From: Sulfolobales archaeon HS-7
Lineage (GTDB): Archaea > Thermoproteota > Thermoprotei_A > Sulfolobales > Sulfolobaceae
NCBI GenBank assembly: GCA_019704295.1
Contig: AP024596.1
Span: 1 to 64,000 of the forward strand
Reading direction: 5' to 3'
DNA length: 64,000 nt
Positions 57,432 to 64,000 of this stretch are shown piece after piece. The notes below the pieces were generated by a model. The model saw nothing but the letters and a program-made list of their open reading frames with translations, was not told the DNA's origin and ran no database searches. Positions within the stretch are counted from its first letter, which is position 1. Each line of letters opens with the position of its first letter. The position numbers were made by a program, and so were the translations under genes.

Positions 57432-58058
57432 TTGGAAAAAAGAAACTTAGTTAGGGAATCGGAGGAAATAGCATGGAAAATTATAAGGAGGAAGTTCAGG
57501 TTAACGCTAGCTAGATACTATCTTCTCTGGAGTACTTTGCCCATAATATTTTCCCTTATTTACAGTGTTATTCCTTACTCCTCCGATCTATATTACGTAG
57601 TTACTCCTGTGGTTTATGTACCGTATTTCCTATTTACTACCGTTTTATTCAGGAGAGCTTATAATGTGTATAGAAGACTTGTACTCTCCGGTTCCGAAAG
57701 AAGTATTTCAAGATCTGGTAAAGTGGATTGGTTTAGTTTAGAATTTGCATTAATAACGCTAATTTACGTAATTGCTTTCGGGTTAATCTACTACGGAGTC
57801 GCAACCTCAACCGTAGTTTTTACGATAGTTGGCGGAGTAATTTTCGGTGTCATGTTGTTATGGGGTTTCATGTCCGCAATTAGACTTACTGGTCGGCTAA
57901 GATATTACGATGTAGTAGCTGTGATAACTCTGTTCTTCACAATTGTTGCTCTTTTCATTCCTTTTAGTAACGTAAATCTATTGATTTACTACGCCTTTAG
58001 CCTATCCTGGATATTCGCAGGTTATGCTTCCTTTATGGAGGTTCAGAACAGTGAGTGA
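57432..58058 (+). CDS. Membrane protein in ABC operon
   Basis: The 208-residue protein has a basic N-terminal helix and about five to six membrane segments. It begins with TTG 9 nt after the ATPase stop. It may be a second membrane component or the sensor of the operon. No motif was recognised. Confidence 0.7.
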   Translation: MEKRNLVRESEEIAWKIIRRKFRLTLARYYLLWSTLPIIFSLIYSVIPYSSDLYYVVTPVVYVPYFLFTTVLFRRAYNVYRRLVLSGSERSISRSGKVDWFSLEFALITLIYVIAFGLIYYGVATSTVVFTIVGGVIFGVMLLWGFMSAIRLTGRLRYYDVVAVITLFFTIVALFIPFSNVNLLIYYAFSLSWIFAGYASFMEVQNSE

Positions 58059-58359
58059 CGAACTTAAGAGGTTAATTGATTTACTTTCCACTCCCGCTTT
58101 TTCCAACTCCGTCAGAGTTGGGATACTTCTCTCCCTTCTATACCTAGATCGGATCACCTTTACCGATCTCCTTAAAACTTTAGACTTACCTAAAAGTACT
58201 CTCTTTACGCATTTACAGGTTCTTCAAGATGAGGGACTAATTCTGATGAAGAAGGGCCTAACCTTAGACGGGCCTAGAACATTCATAGTACTTACCGATA
58301 AAGGGAAGGAGTTGATTAATCAATACCTAACCCTTGTAAAGCGACTTAACGAACATTAA
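58051..58359 (+). CDS. Winged-helix (ArsR/MarR-like) regulator of ABC operon
   Basis: The 102-residue protein (from GTG) has the helix-turn-helix ITFTDLLKTLDLPKSTLFTH, recognition helix LQVLQDEGLILMKKG and a wing, as in ArsR/MarR/PadR-like repressors. The GTG at 58051 overlaps the preceding gene by 8 nt; a frame extension upstream to 58024 is possible but off the pattern. As last gene of the ABC operon it is likely to control it. Confidence 0.82.
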   Translation: MSDELKRLIDLLSTPAFSNSVRVGILLSLLYLDRITFTDLLKTLDLPKSTLFTHLQVLQDEGLILMKKGLTLDGPRTFIVLTDKGKELINQYLTLVKRLNEH

Positions 58360-58508
58360 CCGTTTCTTAACACTACGTAATATGTGTTTTACAACGCCTT
58401 TAGCTATACCCACACTTTCAAAGGGCTATCACGAAGTTCAGTTTCGTTCACCTCTCAATTTACGGATAGTACAACATCCGTTAATTATGTTTAGTGAACG
58501 TACTATTT

Positions 58509-58754
58509 ATGGGAAGGACGATCCCATCATTAACTGACGCAATAAGGGAAGAGCAATCTAGATTGATTAGAGTGGCAATGAAAATCAGGGATGAGAGATT
58601 GAGGGCAAAGCTGATCCAGGGTATAGAATCCTCTCGACTCCTTCAGGACGCGTTTTATGACGAGATAGCAGATCCTCAGGAAATAGTTCTCCTTTCAATA
58701 ATTCTCAGCATGTGTGATTGCGGTGATAGGTTACCTTCTGGACGCAATTCCTAA
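58509..58754 (+). CDS. Small protein of the PolB2 module (MGRT-type)
   Basis: The 81-residue helical protein begins MGRTIPSLTDAIREEQSRLI and ends with a hydrophobic helix (EIVLLSIILSM). I recall small archaeal proteins starting MGRT/MGKT beside inactivated PolB genes, and this fits their pattern. ATG 58509 is preferred over GTG 58494; gttaattat near 58479-58487 may be its TATA. The end overlaps the polymerase start by 41 nt, so the two are strongly coupled. Role unknown, perhaps a polymerase accessory factor. Confidence 0.65.
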   Translation: MGRTIPSLTDAIREEQSRLIRVAMKIRDERLRAKLIQGIESSRLLQDAFYDEIADPQEIVLLSIILSMCDCGDRLPSGRNS

Positions 58755-60423
58755 AAGGGGAGGGCTCGAGGTAGTTTTAGACGGAAATAGGAGGAGTTTC
58801 GTCAGGACGACCTTCCCTATATACATCATTACGGACGAACCGGAGAAAGTGATGCAATATCCCTCTGTTCTCTCTTACGAAAGAGAGGAATGGTTCGCAC
58901 CTCCAGATTACAAGAGGAAGATAACCCTTTTTAGATATGAATTGGACAGCGTAAATGCCTTTTACTACCTTGTTAAAAAATGTAACGTTGTTAATACCTT
59001 TCCCTCAGTAGTTACCCAGACTCTTCTTAGACTTGGAGTTTTGCCGACTCATCTAATCGAGGTGGGAAATAAAGTGCGCCTTATGGAACCTGAGGACTCC
59101 TTAGTAGAGCCTAAGCTCACCATAGTTACCGTAGAGAGATATGACTGGTACGGCATTACCCCAAAAGGTCGGTATTATAGAGTTTACAGAAATTACGAGT
59201 TGATTGAGGAGGGCAAGGGAGTAATGCCGAGATTTACCGCAGATATAGCGGAATGTATAGGTAACTGCAACGTAGAATCTCCTATTGTAATTAACAGAAC
59301 GAGGAGTTTCCTGAAGGCTAGGCAGTTAATTGAATGGTCACGGGTGGGGAGGGTATTGCTAAGGGAAGTGATGTACTCCACAATAGGTAAAGTGCTGACA
59401 ACGAACGAGGCTGTTCACGCACTGAGGAGAAAATACATCGTTCCTCGGATAAAAACCAATGTAGAGAAGTTGAAAACCTTGGACGAACTTAGTTACATGG
59501 ATAAGGGAGGACTAATTCTGATCCCTAGACCTGGATGTTACAATAACGTTAAGCAAATCGATTTCTCCTCAATGTACCCTACAATAATCTCTAGATTCAA
59601 TATATCCCCAGAGACTGTTGATGAGTGCGACGATGTAGATGCGGGAGTTCATAAGATATGTACGAAGAGAAGAGGTCTTGTGGCAGAGGCAATAGAGTGG
59701 TTAATCGATAGAAAAGAAAAACTGAAGTCAATAGATGAGGAGAGGGCGGAAGCCGTAAAGTGGATCCTCGTGGCCTCCTTCGGCTATCTCGGTTATCGTC
59801 ACTCGCGTTTTGGCAGGATAGAGGCCTATGAATCAGTAACTTATATTGCGAGGAAAACCCTTAGAAAAGCCCTTCAGGTCCTCGGCGACAGAGCTATACA
59901 CGGGATAGTCGACTCCGTTGCTTATCAAGGTGACAAATCTCTCGCGGAGAAGGTAAGGGAAGTAACCGGCATGAAGCTTAAGGTGGAGAGTTACGACTGG
60001 TTCGTCATATCGGAAAGCGGAGGAGACGGAGTGCCTACAAGGTACTTCGCTCGTGGAAACGGAATGAAGGTAAGGGGGGTAATAAGGAGAAACATGCCTA
60101 ACCTAGTAAAGGATTTTCTAGCAAATGCGCTCAAGGTTATGCAGAAGGCAGATAGTTGCGAGGAACTTTTGTACGTGATACCAGATATTTATACCCTATA
60201 TCGAGAATACAAAAGAAGGAATTTCGAGCCCAGAGATTACGTTATTGAAGTCAACGGTAACTACCTCATAAGGGGGAATTCCGGATTTTATAACGCCGAA
60301 CTCGGGTTTCATGGTGGCGATAGGGAGTATTATTTGAATTACCTTAATAGAGCTCTTAGTACATTACTTAAGCCCATTGTAGGAGTCCCGGGGAATAGGC
60401 CTTCCCTAGCATCTCATGAATAG
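58714..60423 (+). CDS. dpo2: Family B DNA polymerase PolB2 (Dpo2), active site degenerate
   Basis: The 569-residue protein is much shorter than replicative PolB. Motif A is kept (DFSSMYPTII, D283), motif B is altered (KWILVASFGYLGY for the usual K-x3-NS-x-YG) and motif C reads HGIVDSVAY, with Ile in place of the first Asp of YGDTDS (D400 remains). No intact exonuclease motifs were recognised. This fits the archaeal PolB2 group, called inactivated yet implicated in damage tolerance. Start GTG, coupled to the upstream small gene; a RadA-like gene converges with a 56-nt overlap. Confidence 0.85.
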   Translation: MIAVIGYLLDAIPKRGGLEVVLDGNRRSFVRTTFPIYIITDEPEKVMQYPSVLSYEREEWFAPPDYKRKITLFRYELDSVNAFYYLVKKCNVVNTFPSVVTQTLLRLGVLPTHLIEVGNKVRLMEPEDSLVEPKLTIVTVERYDWYGITPKGRYYRVYRNYELIEEGKGVMPRFTADIAECIGNCNVESPIVINRTRSFLKARQLIEWSRVGRVLLREVMYSTIGKVLTTNEAVHALRRKYIVPRIKTNVEKLKTLDELSYMDKGGLILIPRPGCYNNVKQIDFSSMYPTIISRFNISPETVDECDDVDAGVHKICTKRRGLVAEAIEWLIDRKEKLKSIDEERAEAVKWILVASFGYLGYRHSRFGRIEAYESVTYIARKTLRKALQVLGDRAIHGIVDSVAYQGDKSLAEKVREVTGMKLKVESYDWFVISESGGDGVPTRYFARGNGMKVRGVIRRNMPNLVKDFLANALKVMQKADSCEELLYVIPDIYTLYREYKRRNFEPRDYVIEVNGNYLIRGNSGFYNAELGFHGGDREYYLNYLNRALSTLLKPIVGVPGNRPSLASHE

Positions 60424-60922
60424 ATACGCGAATTTCAGAATAAGGTCTAGACGGATGCTTAATTAGCTGAAACAAGTAACCCTTATACCCCTTTTTCACC
60501 CTAATAATCGCGTTCATTTCGTGAAGGTTAAAGTGATCTGCGTATGGTCTATCGTTAATCTCTCGAGTGAAGACAAAGGCCCTTCTTCTAAGGGAGGAGG
60601 AGATTTTGGTGAAAAGCTTTCCGTGATGATAAGGATCTATTACTATTACCTCTCCTTCAACTGAATCGATTGTAGGAGCTACATCTTCAGCTTTAAATGC
60701 CCTCTTTACGTAAATTAGTGAACTGTTCTGAAGTATTCTCTGAAATCTTTTTATCGTGAATGGGTCGAGTCTGCCGAACTCTTGGACGATCACTACGCTT
60801 ATGGGCGCAGAGATCGCTGCCGTTCTATGGGCTAAAAGGAGTACGTCGTTCCAACTTCCGAAGAACTCAACCCTTTCCTCTGTTCTTATAAGCTCGTCTA
60901 CCTCGGGAATTCCGGTCCGCAT
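60368..60922 (-). CDS. Inactivated RadA/RecA-like protein
   Basis: The 184-residue protein begins like a RecA-fold ATPase (TGIPEVDELI) but the Walker A position reads FFGSWNDVLLLAHRT, without GKT, while a Walker-B-like EVIVIDPYHHGK remains. It should not bind ATP normally. Inactive RadA paralogues are known next to inactive PolB genes in archaea. Here it is convergent with dpo2 and overlaps it by 56 nt, not in the same direction. It may be a structural partner of the polymerase. Confidence 0.7.
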   Translation of the reverse strand: MRTGIPEVDELIRTEERVEFFGSWNDVLLLAHRTAAISAPISVVIVQEFGRLDPFTIKRFQRILQNSSLIYVKRAFKAEDVAPTIDSVEGEVIVIDPYHHGKLFTKISSSLRRRAFVFTREINDRPYADHFNLHEMNAIIRVKKGYKGYLFQLIKHPSRPYSEIRVSIHEMLGKAYSPGLLQWA

Positions 60923-60990
60923 AAGTACGCTTTTGAGTAATTAGCAAAAAGCGATACCTTACTTAGGTAAATTGACACTTACCCGAAACT

Positions 60991-61365
60991 TTACTCAATC
61001 TTTACTTTTACTGCTCCTTCTATAGGTATTCTTAGGGAAAGGACTCCGTTCTCGTACTTGCCTTCTACTGTAGCGTCCTTCGGAGTTTTTACGGGTAGTC
61101 TTACGGCCCTGGAAATCCTCCTAGGTCGCTGAGAAGAATATTTTATCCCTGGCATCTTCTCATCTTCTTTCTTCGCCTCAATTAATAGCACGTTGTCCGA
61201 TCTTATCCGTACGTGGATGTTATCCTTATTGAAACCGGGTAAATCGACCATTATGACGAGCTCGTTTCCTTCTTCGTACATGTCAATTGGGGGGAGAACC
61301 CTTTCGTAGAACTCCCTCGTAAGTTCGTCAAGTTGTTTCGATATCTCCCTTAATATCATCTCCAT
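60991..61365 (-). CDS. Small heat-shock protein Hsp20
   Basis: The 124-residue protein has an alpha-crystallin domain with [16 protein letters not shown], the conserved [11 protein letters not shown] region and a C-terminal I-x-I-like IPIEG/VKVKIE tail. It would form oligomers that hold unfolded proteins. ATG 61365 is chosen because a Shine-Dalgarno gaggtg (61373-61378) stands 7 nt upstream and a TATA-like taatatattt is at about 61397-61408; an upstream ATG at 61392 would lie before the SD and has no support. Confidence 0.92.
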   Translation of the reverse strand: MEMILREISKQLDELTREFYERVLPPIDMYEEGNELVIMVDLPGFNKDNIHVRIRSDNVLLIEAKKEDEKMPGIKYSSQRPRRISRAVRLPVKTPKDATVEGKYENGVLSLRIPIEGAVKVKIE

Positions 61366-61372
61366 TCTATTA

Positions 61373-61378
61373 CACCTC
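61373..61378 (-). promoter_or_regulatory. Shine-Dalgarno deciding the hsp20 start
   Basis: Minus-strand gaggtg, 7 nt before the ATG at 61365, matches the archaeal anti-SD. Most other first genes in this window look leaderless, so this is one of few clear SD sites. It supports the 124-residue form of Hsp20. Confidence 0.6.
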
Positions 61379-61727
61379 TGTGAATATCTCACCGCTCAAA
61401 TATATTAGTGATGCCTTCTCCTGAATAAAAGTCTATATATTAGCCATAATAGGAGCCTTTTTCTTAACATAGAACCCATGTGAGAATGCGACTTCATAGA
61501 TATAACTATATCTACTGAATAAATAAGGCTTTCCTTAAGCAATTTTGGTGGCACGCTATAGTGAGCTAGTTAAGGGGGTTTCTAGGTTCCTCAACTTCTC
61601 CAGAGGACTCTATAGGCACTATGTCATCACACATTAAACTTAACGTATAGACGTTATTACCTTTTATTATTCATTTAGTTAGAAAATTAATAGTAATACT
61701 TTTAACCGAATCTTTAAACTAAGACCT
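61379..61727. other. Intergenic region with two divergent promoters only
   Basis: The region holds the hsp20 TATA (about 61397-61408) and a TATA-like cttttaacc (61699-61707) about 25 nt before the dienelactone-hydrolase ATG. No gene, RNA or repeat was recognised in the middle. Confidence 0.45.
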
Positions 61728-62510
61728 ATGATATCCGAGAAAGAAGTCGGAATTAAGGCAAGCGACGGAAGTAATATAATTGCGTTTCAGGCTTCCCCAG
61801 AACATTACACTGCAGGGATAATAGTCATACATGAGATATTCGGGTTGACCGATTACATAAAGAATGTAGCAAGAAGACTGGCTAATGAGGGTTATTTAGC
61901 CGTGGCTCCTAACCTTTACTCAAGGAAAATTAACGTGCTAACTCCGGAGAACATAGCGGGTGTGATGAGGAGGTTCTGGTCGCTACCGCCTGAGAAGAGG
62001 AATGATGCACAAGCTATTTCCCAGCTCTTATCGACCTTATCAGAAAAGGAAAAGGAGGTATATTCTACTCTAATGCAGAACAGAGATTCGCTGGAGAATC
62101 AGATGTTAGACGACCTTAAATCTGTACACAAATACGTAATGGACTCCGGTGCTAAAAAGATCGGTGTTATAGGTTTTTGTATGGGAGGAGGTCTATCCTT
62201 CCAAATCTCGACTATGGTTCCATTTGATGCAACTGTAGTATATTACGGAAGGAACCCTCGAAACATAGGCGACATATCTAAACTAAAGGGACCGGTTTTA
62301 GCCATGTATGCTGGGGAGGACAGCGGTATAAATGCTGGACTTCCTGAACTTATGTCGGCGATCATAAAGTACAAGCCCTCATTTGAAATGAAGCTCTATC
62401 CAGGTACTTACCACGCATTTGCAACTGAAGGAGGACCTGTCTATAACGAGGCTGCAGCAAAAGACGCATGGGAAAGAACGGTTAACTTTTACAAGAAGAA
62501 CTTAGGGTGA
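61728..62510 (+). CDS. Dienelactone hydrolase family protein
   Basis: The 260-residue alpha/beta hydrolase has the nucleophile elbow GFCMGGGLS with Cys as in dienelactone hydrolases, Asp in AGEDSGI and His in GTYHAFATEG. VIHEIFGLTDYI supplies the oxyanion side. The usual substrates are lactones and esters from aromatic breakdown; here the substrate is unknown. The leaderless ATG follows a TATA by about 25 nt. A tiny gene follows after 4 nt. Confidence 0.9.
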   Translation: MISEKEVGIKASDGSNIIAFQASPEHYTAGIIVIHEIFGLTDYIKNVARRLANEGYLAVAPNLYSRKINVLTPENIAGVMRRFWSLPPEKRNDAQAISQLLSTLSEKEKEVYSTLMQNRDSLENQMLDDLKSVHKYVMDSGAKKIGVIGFCMGGGLSFQISTMVPFDATVVYYGRNPRNIGDISKLKGPVLAMYAGEDSGINAGLPELMSAIIKYKPSFEMKLYPGTYHAFATEGGPVYNEAAAKDAWERTVNFYKKNLG

Positions 62511-62514
62511 TCAA

Positions 62515-62625
62515 ATGGAGGAAAAGAAGGGAGAAATCATTAATGATTGTTTTAACACGTGGGTAAGGATACTAGAAATGACTGAAAAAGAGATAAAGGG
62601 GAAAGATAGTAAGGGAGAAAAATAA
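62515..62625 (+). CDS. Very small SD-preceded ORF (36 residues)
   Basis: The frame MEEKKGEIINDCFNTWVRIL continues with a Lys- and Glu-rich helix. A strong Shine-Dalgarno, ggtgat, spans the stop of the upstream hydrolase and sits 3-4 nt before this ATG. That coupling makes translation likely. No family was recognised. Confidence 0.5.
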   Translation: MEEKKGEIINDCFNTWVRILEMTEKEIKGKDSKGEK

Positions 62626-62694
62626 ACCCCTTTTCCTTAAGTGTAGCTAATAGTTTCGTCCTTAACTCTGAAGGTAAAGAATTTAACTTACTTC

Positions 62695-63444
62695 GTGAAT
62701 TCTAGAAGCGTGGATATTACTTTTTCGATGAAACCAGTGGAGATAGGAAAGAAAGTAGTCAACGAATGTGAAAAATACGTAACGGTCCTTTCTCCAAAAA
62801 TAGAAGACGAAACGTATAAATTAATACTAACTAAGGCATACGAGGGATGTAACGCTTTCATCTTCTCGCCAGATAGACGCGCTATAACTGCGTTAAATCT
62901 GCAAGCCAATAAGTACAGGTGGGAGGAAGAAGAGAGATTAGCGAATGACGCAAGAAAAATTGAAAGAAACCTGAAAATCGTGAATTACCTCTTATATATT
63001 ACCGGAATATTAGCCGCACTGGGAGTGGGGTTAAGTTATTACTTACTGGCGGGATTTCTCTTTTATATAGCCCTTATTGCGATTGTTGCTTCTACTGTGG
63101 CCATATACATCGTAGAATTACGAGAGAAGAAAAACTATAGTTGGAGGATCGCAATAAATAGAAAATTCCTTGAGGACTTCATAGAGGAGGTGAAGGAAGA
63201 TAGGAAAAAGATGAAGAGGAGAATATATGCTAAGGAAATTCCCGATGTAATCAATGACGTTATTATCGTAAACGAGAAGCAAGGTATTTCCTTCTCCGCA
63301 CTTGGATTAGAACAACGGGATAGAATTACTACTGTGTTAAGATTTCAAACCAGTGAAGTAAACATGTCACCTGTCATAAAATCTCTCTGTGGAGCTACGT
63401 GTCTTGAGGAATTTCTAACGGTAATAAACGCAAAGAGCTCGTAA
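62695..63444 (+). CDS. Membrane protein with cytoplasmic flanking domains
   Basis: The 249-residue protein has an N-terminal soluble domain with KAYEGCNAFIFSPDRRA, a charged helix, two closely spaced membrane helices (about 100-145) and a C-terminal charged domain. The start is uncertain: GTG 62695 or ATG 62728. No family was recognised. Confidence 0.6.
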   Translation: MNSRSVDITFSMKPVEIGKKVVNECEKYVTVLSPKIEDETYKLILTKAYEGCNAFIFSPDRRAITALNLQANKYRWEEEERLANDARKIERNLKIVNYLLYITGILAALGVGLSYYLLAGFLFYIALIAIVASTVAIYIVELREKKNYSWRIAINRKFLEDFIEEVKEDRKKMKRRIYAKEIPDVINDVIIVNEKQGISFSALGLEQRDRITTVLRFQTSEVNMSPVIKSLCGATCLEEFLTVINAKSS

Positions 63445-63452
63445 TACTGGTA

Positions 63453-64000
63453 CTATTCTGTCGTGTTGACGTTTATTTTCTTGATCTCCTTTTCATAGAG
63501 GGACGTTATTTCCTCCATCGTAATTATACCGAAGAATTCCCCCTTTTCTACTACAGGAGCCCATCTAGATTTTGTCCTGGCCATAACGTCCAACGCATCC
63601 TCTAGAGTGCTAGTCCTCCTAACAGAAGGCACCCCACTATGCGCGTACTTTTCAACAGTTCCCTCCTTATTGATAATATCTCTCATGTAAACTATTCCCT
63701 GGAATTTGTTATCCTCAGTTACTACTGGAAGCGAAAGGACAAGGTTCTTCTGCATCAACTCAAGCGCATTATCGACGCGGTCGGATGGTCGTATCATTAG
63801 TTTAACGAGGTTGCATTGTTCAACCCTAAGTTTTTCCATTACTGGCTGTTCGTATTCCCGTGCATGGGCTGGTGATTCCTTGCGTGTTGGTACTTGGGAT
63901 TTATATATAGTGTTATTACCCGTGATTAGGTAGGCGATAGCGACAGCTATCATTGCTCCAGGCAGTAATTGAAAGCTTCCGGTCATCTCCGTAACCATTA
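63453..64000 (-). CDS. ClC-type chloride channel C-terminus with two CBS domains (partial)
   Basis: The frame runs off the right edge of the window, so only the C-terminal part is seen. It begins VTEMTGSFQLLPGAMIAVAI, the last membrane helix of ClC channels, followed by IYKSQVPTR and SPAHA, then two CBS domains (about 55-115 and 115-175). The ClC core would lie beyond 64000. CBS domains bind nucleotides and gate transport. Confidence 0.82.
   Translation of the reverse strand, partial: MVTEMTGSFQLLPGAMIAVAIAYLITGNNTIYKSQVPTRKESPAHAREYEQPVMEKLRVEQCNLVKLMIRPSDRVDNALELMQKNLVLSLPVVTEDNKFQGIVYMRDIINKEGTVEKYAHSGVPSVRRTSTLEDALDVMARTKSRWAPVVEKGEFFGIITMEEITSLYEKEIKKINVNTTE

Overview
The window reads as chromosome of a thermoacidophilic crenarchaeon of the order Sulfolobales. 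Evidence: moderate-to-low GC, many short TATA boxes about 26-28 nt upstream of start codons (leaderless transcripts), the phosphomevalonate kinase plus diphosphomevalonate decarboxylase pair of the Sulfolobus mevalonate pathway, an XPB-Bax1 operon, a fused Gat-QueC archaeosine enzyme, an inactivated PolB2, class III signal-peptide pilins, an Lrs14-like regulator and a DUF929 protein. No rRNA, tRNA or CRISPR array was recognised. The genus cannot be fixed by eye.

Layout. 0.6-8.4 kb: a surface/secretome island with a large polytopic membrane protein, two tandem paralogous membrane-anchored glycoproteins, an adhesive-pilin-like subunit, a second large pilin-like protein and several small membrane proteins, without an assembly ATPase. 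8.4-11.5 kb: envelope and stress genes (K+ channel, universal stress protein, HtpX). 11.5-17.8 kb: membrane genes that fit glycan assembly (MFS-like protein, Wzx-like flippase, PMT-type glycosyltransferase, GT-C-like protein) plus a class I aldolase. 17.9-25.6 kb: housekeeping genes (ThiN, methionine aminopeptidase, metallo-beta-lactamase-fold hydrolase, PheS-PheT, Sua5) and a vWA protein with a repeated Thr-x-x-Leu tail, resembling the archaellum repressor ArnB. 26-27.2 kb: a VapBC module between two 106-bp direct repeats. 27.2-32.1 kb: enoyl-CoA hydratase family protein, XPB-Bax1, Gat-QueC. 32.2-34.5 kb: an accessory patch with an ORF split by one amber codon, an orphan gene, a divergent pair of small DNA-binding proteins and several transposon right-end relics. 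34.5-46.3 kb: S9 peptidase, geranylgeranyl-reductase-like protein, GT2, dihydrolipoamide dehydrogenase-like protein, the MTAP-PMK-DMD operon, Bcp peroxiredoxin and ThrRS. 46.5-50.4 kb: secreted and DUF929 proteins, Lrs14-like regulator, metallophosphoesterase. 50.5-53.3 kb: a sugar-porter MFS gene between two ~120-bp inverted repeats. 53.3-58.4 kb: small membrane proteins, a CtaA-like protein and a self-regulated ABC exporter operon. 58.5-60.9 kb: an inactivated PolB2 module with a Walker-A-less RadA-like protein. 61-64 kb: Hsp20, dienelactone hydrolase, and the C-terminal end of a ClC channel with CBS domains.

Themes. Intergenic DNA holds many decayed pieces resembling IS200/IS605 (TnpB) right ends, the part that encodes omega-RNA, with no tnpB anywhere in the window. 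Two small regulator or toxin-antitoxin pairs are bracketed by such relics. The most unusual items are the inverted-repeat-flanked transporter, the Thr-x-x-Leu tail of the vWA protein, the relic-bracketed regulator pairs, the amber-split ORF and the inactive polymerase module. All homology statements rest on motif reading, not on database searches.
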